Below are positions 21,635 through 30,106 of a stretch of DNA of 42,498 nucleotides, one piece after another; within the stretch, counting starts at the first letter, position 1, and the number at the start of each line of letters is the position of its first letter. The notes under the pieces are model-generated. The model was not told the DNA's origin. It was given only the letters and a program-made list of their open reading frames with translations, and made no database searches. Source of the DNA: an uncultured Oscillospiraceae bacterium (GTDB taxonomy: Bacteria > Bacillota > Clostridia > Oscillospirales > Oscillospiraceae); contig CANQQB010000012.1 of assembly GCA_947625845.1 (NCBI GenBank), positions 1-42,498 on the forward strand, given 5' to 3'. The translations under genes were made by a program, and so were the position numbers.

Positions 21635-21703
21635 TTTGTCCGTGTACGGAGGACAAAGGGAAAGGGACATGTCCCTTTCTGCTTGTATCGCAGATACAAG
21701 CAG
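21635..21703 (+). promoter_or_regulatory. Three consecutive hairpins in the leader of the oligopeptide transporter operon
   Basis: TTTGTCC/GGACAAA (21635-21641, 21651-21657), a perfect 18-base palindrome AAAGGGACATGTCCCTTT (21661-21678) and CTGCTTGTATC/GATACAAGCAG with a 3-base loop (21679-21689, 21693-21703) follow one another almost without gaps. None has a long T-tract, so they may stabilise the message or bind a regulator. A similar CCTTTTGTGGGGGACAAAGG block occurs at about 30010. Confidence 0.5.
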
Positions 21704-21775
21704 AATAAGACTTGTGAACGATGGGCGGGCGCGCCCTGTTCATAGAAGGTATTGTATGACGAAGGAGGTCAAACA

Positions 21776-23956
21776 ATGAAGAACGCGAAGAAACTTCTTG
21801 CGCTCATGATGGCTCTGGCCATGTGCCTGAGCCTGGGCGCGACTGCTTTCGCCTCCGAGGGGGAGGAAGAAGTCGTTTCCATCGCCGGCAAGGAGTACGG
21901 CACCGATTATGTGGAGCTGTACGAGCAGTTCTCCGACGTGACCATCGACGAGGTCATCGAGGACGAGGCTACCGGCCTGGCGTACATCGAGCGCGACGGC
22001 GAGCAGTATGAGCTGGGCATGGACTTCCTGTCCATGGCTATGGTCTACAACTGCACCGTGCCCGAGGGCGGCGTCTGGGAGACCGAGGACGACGTGTACG
22101 CCACCTGGTGGCGGCTGTACATCCAGCGCTGGAACTACCTGCTGCCCGAAGTGCCTCTGTACTCCAACGAGTACTATGATGTGTACAACGCGCAGATCAA
22201 GGGCGTGGAAGAGCATCCCACCAACCCCTACTGGGGCCCCGCTGCCGCTGTGATCGACTGGTCCAGCGAGAAGGAGGACAACTCCATCATCCTGGGCAAC
22301 TCCACTGAGCTTTCCGGCCGTTTGCGCAGCGCCGCTTTCGGCGTGTCCAGCCCCGGCGCCGGCGACCTGGACGTGGAGAACCTGATCACCGGTCTGGAGA
22401 CCGTCTCCACCACCAAGGAGGGCGGCTACGAGGTCAACCCCACCGTCGTGGAGAATATGGAGACCGTTGACAACGAGGACGGCTCCCGCACCTACACCAT
22501 TCATCTGTATGACGACCTGAAGTTCTCCGATGGCAGCGCCATCACCGCCAAGAACTACCTGGTCAGCATGCTGGCCAACTGCGGCCCCGTGGCCGTGCAG
22601 GCCGGCAGCCAGGGCACCGGCGGCATGAACTTCGTGGGCTATGAGGCCTTCAACGCCTACGACGGCACCAACGACGGCGACGGCGCCAGCAAGACCTTCT
22701 CCGGCGTGCGTCTGCTGGACGACTACACCATCCAGGTCACGGTCGACGCCCAGTATATGCCTTACTTCTATGCCATCACCTACGCCGGCTTCTCTCCCCA
22801 GCCCATCGAGCTGTGGTTGGGCGACGCCGACATCATGGACGACGGCGAGGGCGTCTATCTGTCCGACTGCTTCTATGAAAAGGAAGGCGACACCTATAAG
22901 CACGCGCAGCAGATCAGCGACGCCGTGTGGGATCACTCTCAGGATTATCCCTACTCCGGTCCTTATATGATCGAAGAGTGGAACGAGTCCGACAAGTCCG
23001 TCACCCTGACCAAGAACCCCGAGTTCAAAGGCAACTATGAGGGCACCGTTCCCTCCATCGAGAAGATCGTCTACAAGCGCATCATCGCCGAGACCCAGCT
23101 GGCCGACTTTGAGGCCGGCGGCGTGGACGTGCTGAGCGGCATCACCGGCGGCAACGAGACCAACGAGGTCATCGCCCTTGTGGACGCCAATCCCGACAAG
23201 TATGTGACCACCCACTACAGCCGCGCCGGCTACGGCAAGCTGGGCTTCCGCGGCGACCTGGGCCCCGCCCAGTTCGTTGAGGTCCGCCAGGCTATCGCCT
23301 ACTGCATGGACCGCGCCACCTTCGCCAAGGACTTCACCGGCGGCTACGGCGGCGTCACCGACGGCCCGTACTACACCGGTTCCTGGATGTATGAGGCGGC
23401 TATGGCCGACGGCATGCTCCTGAACGCCTATGACACCTCTGTGGACAGCGCTATCGCAGTCCTGGAGGCCGGCGGCTGGGTGTACAACGCCGACGGTTCC
23501 GATTACTCCGGCGAGGGTGTCCGCTATAAGAAGATCCCCGCTGGTCAGATGTATGATTACGACATCACCTACGCCTCCGTCGACGGCGCTTACAAAGTGG
23601 AGCAGGTGGGCGACGACTACTACATGCCTCTGGTCCTCAACTGGTACGGCACCTCTGACAACACCTTTACCGACCTGCTGGTGACCGGCTTCATGGAGAA
23701 CGACAACATGAAGGCCGCCGGCTTCGTGGTGCAGCAGACAATCGGCGAGTTCAACCCGATGCTCGACGAGCTGTATCAGGGCGCTCTGGGCGTCAGCTAC
23801 AGCGGCACTCCCACCTACAACTGCTTCAACTTCGCCACCGGCTTCACCTCCGCTGCTTATGACTACAGCTGGAACTGGCGTCTCGATCCCTACTGGTTCG
23901 AGAACAACTCCGTCTGCTACATCAAGGATATGGCCGACGTGTACTGGCTGAGCTGA
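21776..23956 (+). CDS. Oligopeptide ABC transporter substrate-binding protein (SBP_bac_5), apparently circularly permuted
   Basis: 726 residues from ATG 21776 behind GAAGGAGGT. A signal peptide (LALMMALAMCLSLG, then ATAFA before SEGEEE) lacks a normal lipobox. Class C binding-protein features are present: NPTVVENMETVDNEDGSRTY, LYDDLKFSDGSAITAKNYL, SGPYMIEEWNESDKSVTL with YKRIIAETQLADFEAGGVD. The segment YIQRWNYLLPEVPLYSNEYY (about 115-134) and its surroundings resemble what normally closes this family at the C-terminus (the PLY motif), yet here it precedes the core, and the protein ends early after SVCYIKDMADVYWLS. It should bind peptides outside the membrane for the permeases below. Confidence 0.88.
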   Translation: MKNAKKLLALMMALAMCLSLGATAFASEGEEEVVSIAGKEYGTDYVELYEQFSDVTIDEVIEDEATGLAYIERDGEQYELGMDFLSMAMVYNCTVPEGGVWETEDDVYATWWRLYIQRWNYLLPEVPLYSNEYYDVYNAQIKGVEEHPTNPYWGPAAAVIDWSSEKEDNSIILGNSTELSGRLRSAAFGVSSPGAGDLDVENLITGLETVSTTKEGGYEVNPTVVENMETVDNEDGSRTYTIHLYDDLKFSDGSAITAKNYLVSMLANCGPVAVQAGSQGTGGMNFVGYEAFNAYDGTNDGDGASKTFSGVRLLDDYTIQVTVDAQYMPYFYAITYAGFSPQPIELWLGDADIMDDGEGVYLSDCFYEKEGDTYKHAQQISDAVWDHSQDYPYSGPYMIEEWNESDKSVTLTKNPEFKGNYEGTVPSIEKIVYKRIIAETQLADFEAGGVDVLSGITGGNETNEVIALVDANPDKYVTTHYSRAGYGKLGFRGDLGPAQFVEVRQAIAYCMDRATFAKDFTGGYGGVTDGPYYTGSWMYEAAMADGMLLNAYDTSVDSAIAVLEAGGWVYNADGSDYSGEGVRYKKIPAGQMYDYDITYASVDGAYKVEQVGDDYYMPLVLNWYGTSDNTFTDLLVTGFMENDNMKAAGFVVQQTIGEFNPMLDELYQGALGVSYSGTPTYNCFNFATGFTSAAYDYSWNWRLDPYWFENNSVCYIKDMADVYWLS

Positions 23957-23991
23957 GTTGCCCGCGTAAAATCTAGCATTTGACCCAAGCG

Positions 23992-24024
23992 CCGCAGGAC
24001 GGGGGCGCGACCCCTGTCCTGCGG
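23992..24024 (+). terminator. Stable hairpin between the binding protein and permease genes
   Basis: CCGCAGGAC (23992-24000) pairs with GTCCTGCGG (24016-24024), extended inward by GGGG/CCCC. No T-tract follows. It probably stabilises or partly ends the binding-protein message so that this subunit is made in excess. Confidence 0.6.
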
Positions 24025-24101
24025 TGTTCTATAAACAGAGTGTGCGCTGTGCGTGAACATCTGTCCGCTGCGCGCGTTCTGGAAGAGAGCGAGGAACGAA
24101 T

Positions 24102-25145
24102 ATGGCAAAATACGTTCTAAAGCGTATCGGGTATATGCTGGTGGTGCTGGTCATCCTGTCGTTCATCCTGTTTATGATCTACAGCCTTGTGCCGGCCAAC
24201 CGGGCCTATACCGACGCGCAGACGGAATTGAAAACGCTGAAAAACTCCATCCCCAAAGGACAGGAGCAGGAATATTTCGATCAGATCTATCTGCGCTATC
24301 AGCGCGCGTACGGCACCGATACCAACAACAAGATCATCCGCTACCTGCGGTGGGTCGGGCTGTACCCCCTTTACGACGGAAGCTACGATGGCCTTCTCCA
24401 GGGCAATCTGGGCTACTCCTACGACTATAAAAAGCCGGTCGTAGAAGTGGTGGCCCAGCCCATGGTGAATACCATTAAACTCAATATATACGCCACGATC
24501 CTGGCCCTGGGCATCACCATCCCTCTGGGCATCCACTGCGCGGTGAAGCGGGGGACCAGGTTCGACCAGAGCATCCAGGTGTTCACCATCATCGGCTACA
24601 GCCTGCCCACGTTCCTGATCGCCATTTTGTTCATCTGGATATTCTGCTCCAAGCTGCATATCTTCCCGCCAAGCGGCATGAAGACCCCCGGTACCAACTT
24701 CACGGGCTTCGCCAAGTGGAAGGACGAGATGTACTATATGTGTCTGCCCCTGATCGTGGAGACGTTCTGCTCCCTGGGCGGCATGACCCGGTACGTGCGC
24801 GCGTCCATGATCGAGGCGCTGAGCATGGACTGCATCAAGACCGCCCGTGCCAAGGGTCTGCGGGAAAAGGTGGTCATTTACTCCCACGCCTGGCGCAACG
24901 CCCTGATCCCCATCGTCACGCTGGTGGTGGGCTGGTTCCTGGGCATCTTCGGCGGCTCCATCGTCATCGAGAACATCTTCGGCTGGAACGGCATGGGCCG
25001 GCTCATGTTCCAGGGCTTGCAGGTGGCGGACTACGACGTGGTCATGCTCATGCAGATGTTCTACATAGCCGTGTCCCTGATCGGCACGCTGGTCATCGAC
25101 CTGATCTACGGCCTGGTCGACCCGCGCGTCCGGGTGAATAAGTGA
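24102..25145 (+). CDS. Oligopeptide ABC transporter permease, OppB/DppB type
   Basis: 347 residues. It begins with the typical first membrane helix (YVLKRIGYMLVVLVILSFIL) and has further helices in the C-terminal two-thirds. The EAA cytoplasmic loop that contacts the ATPases is EALSMDCIKTARAKGLREKV. The external segment between helix 1 and the permease core (about 30-125) is longer than in textbook OppB and contains a charged helical part (TELKTLKNSIPKGQEQEYFD). It lies 145 bases after the binding protein and 15 bases before the second permease. Confidence 0.93.
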   Translation: MAKYVLKRIGYMLVVLVILSFILFMIYSLVPANRAYTDAQTELKTLKNSIPKGQEQEYFDQIYLRYQRAYGTDTNNKIIRYLRWVGLYPLYDGSYDGLLQGNLGYSYDYKKPVVEVVAQPMVNTIKLNIYATILALGITIPLGIHCAVKRGTRFDQSIQVFTIIGYSLPTFLIAILFIWIFCSKLHIFPPSGMKTPGTNFTGFAKWKDEMYYMCLPLIVETFCSLGGMTRYVRASMIEALSMDCIKTARAKGLREKVVIYSHAWRNALIPIVTLVVGWFLGIFGGSIVIENIFGWNGMGRLMFQGLQVADYDVVMLMQMFYIAVSLIGTLVIDLIYGLVDPRVRVNK

Positions 25146-25160
25146 GAGGGAGGCAGTAAG

Positions 25161-27113
25161 ATGAGCAATAAACCGACAAGAAGACATGCCTCCTGGATCG
25201 GCCGTGTCATTTACGGCGGGTCCAATGCCCTGGCTGACGAGATGGACGCGGCTAAGGCCGCCGACGTGGAGGCCATCGTCAGCCCCGTGCGCCAGATCGT
25301 CAACAACTTCCTGGAACGGAAGCTGGCCGTGGGCGCGCTGATCCTGCTGATCTGCATGTTCATCTTCGTGTTCGTGGGCCCGCTGTTCATGCCCAAGTAT
25401 AAGGACGCCTACACCGAGGTCACTCAGCAGAGCATGGCCCCCAATATGCGCCTGATGAGCGTGCCGAAAGAGCTGAAAAACGACATCAAGATGATCGACA
25501 GCTACGGCTCGTTCACCGTGGGCCTGTCCAACGCGGGCAAGGTCTATGTCTGGGGCTCCACCCAGCTTGGTACCACCGGTATCGACATCGGCGAGATACC
25601 CGAGGAGGTCCAGAACGCCAAGATCGCTATGGTGGCCGCCGGCATCGACCACGTGGTCGCCATCGGCGAGGACGGACATATCTACTGCTGGGGCGCCAAC
25701 ACCCTGGGCCAGTACGGCACTGAGGCGGAGGCCGAGGCCAGCACCAAGGGCGTCAACCCCAATATCGCCTATATGCCCCAGGAGCTGGTGGACGAGGGCA
25801 TCGACGTGGCCAACGTGAAAAAGCTCACCTGCGGCTACCAGGCCACCGCCATCCTGATGAATGACGGCAGCTTCTACCTGTGGGGCAATAAGCTTACATA
25901 CGCCAACATGGACCGGTACCTGGCCATGCCCACCATCGAGGACATTGACTTCACCCTGAACTACATCGTGGGCCTTACCAGCAAACGCAACGCCGTCTAT
26001 ACCGGCTCCCGTGACCTGTACACCACCGTGCGGGCCAACGTGGGCGGCGAGGGCGTGCCCATCAACGATTTCCTGGACGGGCGTAAGATCGAGTCCATTA
26101 CCGCCACCAACACCAGCATGTGCCTTCTGCTGGACGACGGGTCGGTGTGCTTCGCCGGCGACTTCCCCCTGGACGCCACCAAGGTCCCGGAGTTGGAGGA
26201 AGGGGAGGACTTCATCCAGATCGTGGGCGGGTCCTATCATTACTCCGGCCTGACCAATAAGGGCCACGTGTACTCCTGGGGCAGCGACGCGCTCAACCAG
26301 TGCCAGGTGCCCTCGTCGGCGGACAGCGCTACGGAGCTGTTCTCCGGCTCCTTCCAGACCTACGCCAAGGACGCCAACGGCGACCTGTGCGCCAAGTGGG
26401 GCTTGAAGGGCTATCTGTTCGGCACCGATACCCGCGGCGCCGATATCTTCCAGCGCATCATCGCCGGCGGTAAGATGACCATGACCGTGGGCGCCGTGGC
26501 CGTCATCATCTCCACCATCATCGGCATCATCATCGGCTGCCTGGCCGGGTACTTTGGCGGCAAGGTGGACGTGCTGCTCATGCGCGTGGCCGAGATATTC
26601 TCCGCCATCCCGTTCCTGCCCTTCGCCATGATCCTGTCCGCCGTCATGAGCCGGATGGTGCTGTCGGAGACCATGCGTATCTTCATCATCATGTGCATTC
26701 TGGGCGTGCTGTCCTGGCCGGGGCTGGCCCGGCTGGTCCGTGGCCAGATCCTGGTGGTGCGCGAGAGCGAATACGTCGTGGCGGCCCAGTCTATGGGCGT
26801 GAAGGAGGCCACCATCGCCTTCAAGCACATCCTGCCCAACGTCATGAGCGTCATCCTGGTCAGCCTGATGCTGGACTTCGGCACCTGCATGCTCACCGAA
26901 TCCTCCCTGAGCTACCTGGGCTTCGGCGTGGCCTACCCCCGTCCTACCTGGGGCAATATGCTCAACGGCGCCAACAACGCCACCATCATCAACGCCTACT
27001 GGTGGCAGTGGGTGTTCACCTCCATCTTCCTGGCCGTGACCACCGTCTGCATCAACATCGTGGGCGACGCCCTGCGCGACGTGATGGACCCCAAGTCCAG
27101 CGTGGAAAAGTGA
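25161..27113 (+). CDS. OppC/DppC-type permease with an RCC1-like beta-propeller inserted after the first membrane helix
   Basis: 650 residues, about twice the usual OppC length. TM1 is near 56-76 (GALILLICMFIFVFVGPLFM). Residues about 103-415 hold about seven RCC1-type repeats, recognisable from G-x-V/I-Y-x-W-G signatures: KVYVWGS (127), HIYCWGAN (173), SFYLWGN (237), NAVYTGS (277), SVCFAGD (328), HVYSWGSD (369) and DLCAKWG (408). The protein then resumes the OppC consensus with FGTDTRGADIF (420-430) and a normal permease core with EAA loop QSMGVKEATIAFKHILPN. The insert would face outside, near the binding protein. ATG behind GGGAGG. Confidence 0.92.
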   Translation: MSNKPTRRHASWIGRVIYGGSNALADEMDAAKAADVEAIVSPVRQIVNNFLERKLAVGALILLICMFIFVFVGPLFMPKYKDAYTEVTQQSMAPNMRLMSVPKELKNDIKMIDSYGSFTVGLSNAGKVYVWGSTQLGTTGIDIGEIPEEVQNAKIAMVAAGIDHVVAIGEDGHIYCWGANTLGQYGTEAEAEASTKGVNPNIAYMPQELVDEGIDVANVKKLTCGYQATAILMNDGSFYLWGNKLTYANMDRYLAMPTIEDIDFTLNYIVGLTSKRNAVYTGSRDLYTTVRANVGGEGVPINDFLDGRKIESITATNTSMCLLLDDGSVCFAGDFPLDATKVPELEEGEDFIQIVGGSYHYSGLTNKGHVYSWGSDALNQCQVPSSADSATELFSGSFQTYAKDANGDLCAKWGLKGYLFGTDTRGADIFQRIIAGGKMTMTVGAVAVIISTIIGIIIGCLAGYFGGKVDVLLMRVAEIFSAIPFLPFAMILSAVMSRMVLSETMRIFIIMCILGVLSWPGLARLVRGQILVVRESEYVVAAQSMGVKEATIAFKHILPNVMSVILVSLMLDFGTCMLTESSLSYLGFGVAYPRPTWGNMLNGANNATIINAYWWQWVFTSIFLAVTTVCINIVGDALRDVMDPKSSVEK

Positions 27114-27125
27114 GGAGGGAAGAAC

Positions 27126-28139
27126 ATGCCACTGCTTGAAGTGAAAAACCTGCGGACCTTTTTCAAAACGAAAAGGGGCATCGTCAAGGCAGTCAACGAC
27201 GTGTCCTATTCCCTGGAGCCCGGCAAGACCATCGGCATCGTGGGCGAGTCCGGCTCCGGCAAGTCCGTCTCCGCCATGAGCATCCTCCAGCTGCTGGACG
27301 AAAACGGCTATATCGACTCCGGCGAGATCATCTTTGAGGGCACGGAGCTGACAAAGCTCTCCCGGGAGGAGATGTACCACATCCGGGGCAACGCCATCTC
27401 CGTTATCTTCCAGGAGCCCATGACCAGCCTGAACCCGGTGTTTACCGTGGACCGGCAGCTTTGCGAGCCGTTCACGATCCACCAGGGCATGAACAAAAAA
27501 CAGGCCCATGAACAGGCTTTGAAAATGCTCTACGACGTGCAGATACCAAACCCCGAGTCCGTCATCCGCCAGTACCCCCACCAGCTCTCCGGCGGTATGC
27601 GCCAGCGGGTGATGATCGCCATGGCCCTGGCCTGCCGGCCCAAGATCCTGATCGCCGACGAGCCCACCACCGCGCTGGACGTGACCATCCAGGCCCAGAT
27701 CCTGCGGCTGATGAACGACCTGCAAAAGGAAAAGGGCACCAGCATCATCTTCATCACCCACGACCTGGGCGTCATCAACGAGATGGCCGACGACGTGGCG
27801 GTGATGTACTGCGGCCAGGTGGTGGAGAAGGCCGCCGCCCGTGTGATCTTCTCCGACTGTCCCGTGAGCCACCCTTACACCGAGGGGCTGATGATGTCCA
27901 TCCCCCGGCTGAACGCCATCGACAAGAAGATCGAACCCATCCCCGGCGTGGTGCCCCATCCGCTGGCGCTGCCCAAGGGCTGCAAGTTCGCGCCACGGTG
28001 CAAGTACTGTACGAAAAAATGCGTGGAGGAGGAGCCGGAGCTGCTGGACGTGGGCAACGGCCAGCTCATCCGATGCTTCTATCCGGAAAAGGAGGTAAGG
28101 TGCAGTGAAGAGCACAAAAAAATTACTGTCCATCAGTAA
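27126..28139 (+). CDS. Oligopeptide ABC transporter ATPase, OppD/DppD type
   Basis: 337 residues, standard length. Walker A GESGSGKS (40-47), Q-loop in [16 protein letters not shown], signature LSGGMRQRV (about 154-162), Walker [13 protein letters not shown], and H-loop ITHDLG. The C-terminal oligopeptide-transporter extension has the cysteine cluster [15 protein letters not shown] that binds an iron-sulfur cluster in DppD-type proteins. It begins 12 bases after the permease and overlaps the next ATPase gene by 35 bases. Confidence 0.95.
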   Translation: MPLLEVKNLRTFFKTKRGIVKAVNDVSYSLEPGKTIGIVGESGSGKSVSAMSILQLLDENGYIDSGEIIFEGTELTKLSREEMYHIRGNAISVIFQEPMTSLNPVFTVDRQLCEPFTIHQGMNKKQAHEQALKMLYDVQIPNPESVIRQYPHQLSGGMRQRVMIAMALACRPKILIADEPTTALDVTIQAQILRLMNDLQKEKGTSIIFITHDLGVINEMADDVAVMYCGQVVEKAAARVIFSDCPVSHPYTEGLMMSIPRLNAIDKKIEPIPGVVPHPLALPKGCKFAPRCKYCTKKCVEEEPELLDVGNGQLIRCFYPEKEVRCSEEHKKITVHQ

Positions 28140-29721
28140 TCTGAAAAAATACTTCCCTGTGGCGAAGACCTCCCTGTTCCAGCGCGAGCAGCTCTATGTC
28201 CGCGCCAACGAGGATATTTCCCTGGACATATACGAGGGCGAGACCCTGGGCGTGGTGGGCGAGTCCGGCTGCGGCAAGTCCACCCTGGGCCGGGTGCTGC
28301 TCCAGCTCTATCCCCAGACCGCCGGCAACACCATGTATTACGGCTCCACATTGGCCGACACGGCGCCGGAGTATGTGGAGCACACCCTCAAACACCTGGA
28401 CCAGTACAAGGAAAAGCTGAAAAAGGCGTCTGCCAAGGTGGCGGAGCTGGACAAACAGGTCCAGGCCGCGGGCGGCGAGGACAACGCCGGCTTCTATCTG
28501 CTCCAGGAGCAGAACCTGGCCCGCTGCGAGGAAAAGACCTGCCTGACGAACATCGTGAAGATCATGGGCGGCTTCTTTGCCGTGGACGAAAACGGCGCCG
28601 GCCGGGAGCTGCTGCTCAAGCAGCACGGCGAACAGGTCAAGCGCCGCAAGGCCAACGAGGTCTATCTGGCCGCCAAGCTGGACCATGACAGCCTGGCCGC
28701 CGACGCGGAGGCCGGTTCCGACAAGGCCAAGGGCCAGTTGGCCGGGGCAAAGGCGAAGATGGACGCCGCGAAAAAGCAGTTCGACGTCTGCGACGCGGCG
28801 GTGGCCGCCGTGGACGCGGAGCTGGAAAAGCTGCGGGCCAGGTACGCCAATAACGGGGAGTTTGCCAAGTACGAGGCCATGCGGGACGACGGCATCGACC
28901 TGGCCCGGCTGAAGTACAATGAGATGCGGCTGTTCCGGAAGGACCTGCAGATCATCTTCCAGGACCCCTATTCCAGCCTGAACCCCCGCATGACCATAGG
29001 CCAGATCATCGAGGAGGGCCTGCTGACCCACAATTTCTTCAAGCACGGCTCCGACAAGATGCGCCAGCATATCGTCAACACCATGGAGATGTGCGGCTTG
29101 CAGGAGTACATGCTCCACCGCTATCCCCACCAGTTCTCCGGCGGCCAGCGCCAGCGCGTGGCCATCGCCCGCGCTCTGGCCGTGCAGCCGAAGTTCATCG
29201 TGTGCGACGAATGCGTCTCGGCGCTGGACGTGTCCATCCAGTCTCAGATCATCAACCTGCTCCAGGAACTGCGGGAAAAGCAGAACCTGACGTATATGTT
29301 CATCAGCCACGATCTGTCCGTGGTGCGCTATATCTCCGACCGCATCTGCGTCATGTATCTGGGCAACGTGGTGGAGCTGGGGGAGAGCGAGACTATCTTT
29401 AACGACCCCCGGCACCCTTACACCGTGGCGCTGCTCAGCGCCATCCCCACCACGGACGCGGACAGCTTGCAGCGGGAGCGTATCCTGCTGGAGGGCAACA
29501 TCCCCAGTCCCATCAAGCCGCCCTCCGGCTGCAAGTTCCACACCCGGTGCTATATGGCCTGTGAAAAGTGCAAGACGGTCATACCTGAGCTGCGGGAGAT
29601 CGAGCCCGGCCACTTCCTGGCCTGCCACTTCCCGGAGCGCAAGATCGACGCGGACGGGAAGTACCTGTTCGAGCTGCCCAAGATGACCACCGTGGCGCGG
29701 GACACGGATAAGGCGGATTGA
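28105..29721 (+). CDS. Oligopeptide ABC transporter ATPase, OppF type, with a large helical insert
   Basis: 538 residues where 320-330 is usual. GTG start nine bases after GGAGG, overlapping the OppD gene. Walker [10 protein letters not shown] (52-60) is followed by an insert at about 76-264, rich in Lys, Ala and Glu and predicted to be coiled coil ([40 protein letters not shown]). The Q-loop [14 protein letters not shown] begins only at about 283, then FSGGQRQRV, Walker B with DECVSALD (Cys where Pro is usual) and ISHDLS. The C-terminus has the [15 protein letters not shown] cysteines. Motifs look intact, so it is probably an active partner of OppD. Confidence 0.93.
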   Translation: MKSTKKLLSISNLKKYFPVAKTSLFQREQLYVRANEDISLDIYEGETLGVVGESGCGKSTLGRVLLQLYPQTAGNTMYYGSTLADTAPEYVEHTLKHLDQYKEKLKKASAKVAELDKQVQAAGGEDNAGFYLLQEQNLARCEEKTCLTNIVKIMGGFFAVDENGAGRELLLKQHGEQVKRRKANEVYLAAKLDHDSLAADAEAGSDKAKGQLAGAKAKMDAAKKQFDVCDAAVAAVDAELEKLRARYANNGEFAKYEAMRDDGIDLARLKYNEMRLFRKDLQIIFQDPYSSLNPRMTIGQIIEEGLLTHNFFKHGSDKMRQHIVNTMEMCGLQEYMLHRYPHQFSGGQRQRVAIARALAVQPKFIVCDECVSALDVSIQSQIINLLQELREKQNLTYMFISHDLSVVRYISDRICVMYLGNVVELGESETIFNDPRHPYTVALLSAIPTTDADSLQRERILLEGNIPSPIKPPSGCKFHTRCYMACEKCKTVIPELREIEPGHFLACHFPERKIDADGKYLFELPKMTTVARDTDKAD

Positions 29722-29734
29722 ACCGTCCGACCGT

Positions 29735-29929
29735 ATGATCTGGAACCGTATCAAACCGCCGGACCCGGAGAAGGAGGAACAGTTTCACGAGCAGATGAAG
29801 GACGTGAAGCTGTCCTGGAAGGATAAGCTGGCGATGGTCCTGTCTGCCTTTGTGGTGCTGTTCCTGCCGGCGCTGCTGGTAGTGCTCGGCATCGCGCTGC
29901 TGGCGCTGTGGGCCTTTGGAGCCCTGTAA
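29735..29929 (+). CDS. Small single-pass membrane protein at the end of the oligopeptide operon
   Basis: 64 residues. A charged cytoplasmic-looking N-terminus (RIKPPDPEKEEQFHEQMKD) leads into one or two tight hydrophobic segments (LAMVLSAFVVLFLPALLVVL, then GIALLALWAFGAL). It follows the OppF gene by 13 bases and precedes the operon terminator by 20. I do not recognise it. Position suggests a small subunit or modulator of this transporter. Confidence 0.65.
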   Translation: MIWNRIKPPDPEKEEQFHEQMKDVKLSWKDKLAMVLSAFVVLFLPALLVVLGIALLALWAFGAL

Positions 29930-29951
29930 AAAACCTGAAAACCCAACGTTG

Positions 29952-29982
29952 AAAGCCCCCGGCGATCTCGCCGGGGGCTTTG
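29952..29982 (+). terminator. Terminator of the oligopeptide transporter operon
   Basis: AAAGCCCCCGGCGA pairs with TCGCCGGGGGCTTT around a 3-base loop. The T-tract is short but the stem is very stable. Confidence 0.85.
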
Positions 29983-30040
29983 ACTTGTTGTCGATTGTGC
30001 CGAACATGTCCTTTTGTGGGGGACAAAGGAAAAGAAACAG

Positions 30041-30069
30041 TACACAACCGGTCGAGCGTGTAGTATAAT
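30041..30069 (+). promoter_or_regulatory. Promoter of the MATE transporter gene
   Basis: TACACA (30041-30046), a 17-base spacer and TATAAT (30064-30069). It lies inside the longest upstream reading frame and so argues for the TTG start at 30107. Confidence 0.6.
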
Positions 30070-30106
30070 CATCCCTGCGACGACGCAGGAAAGAAGGGCG
30101 GAGAGC

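Noticed and set aside
24117-28133. A 1338-codon open frame antisense to the whole oligopeptide permease/ATPase block
   Set aside because: It mirrors GC-rich codons of five clear genes, is full of His, Asp and Gly repeats of low complexity, and matches no family pattern.
30014-30106. Upstream extension of the MATE gene
   Set aside because: It would include the gene's own -10 element and has no ribosome site; the TTG at 30107 fits better.
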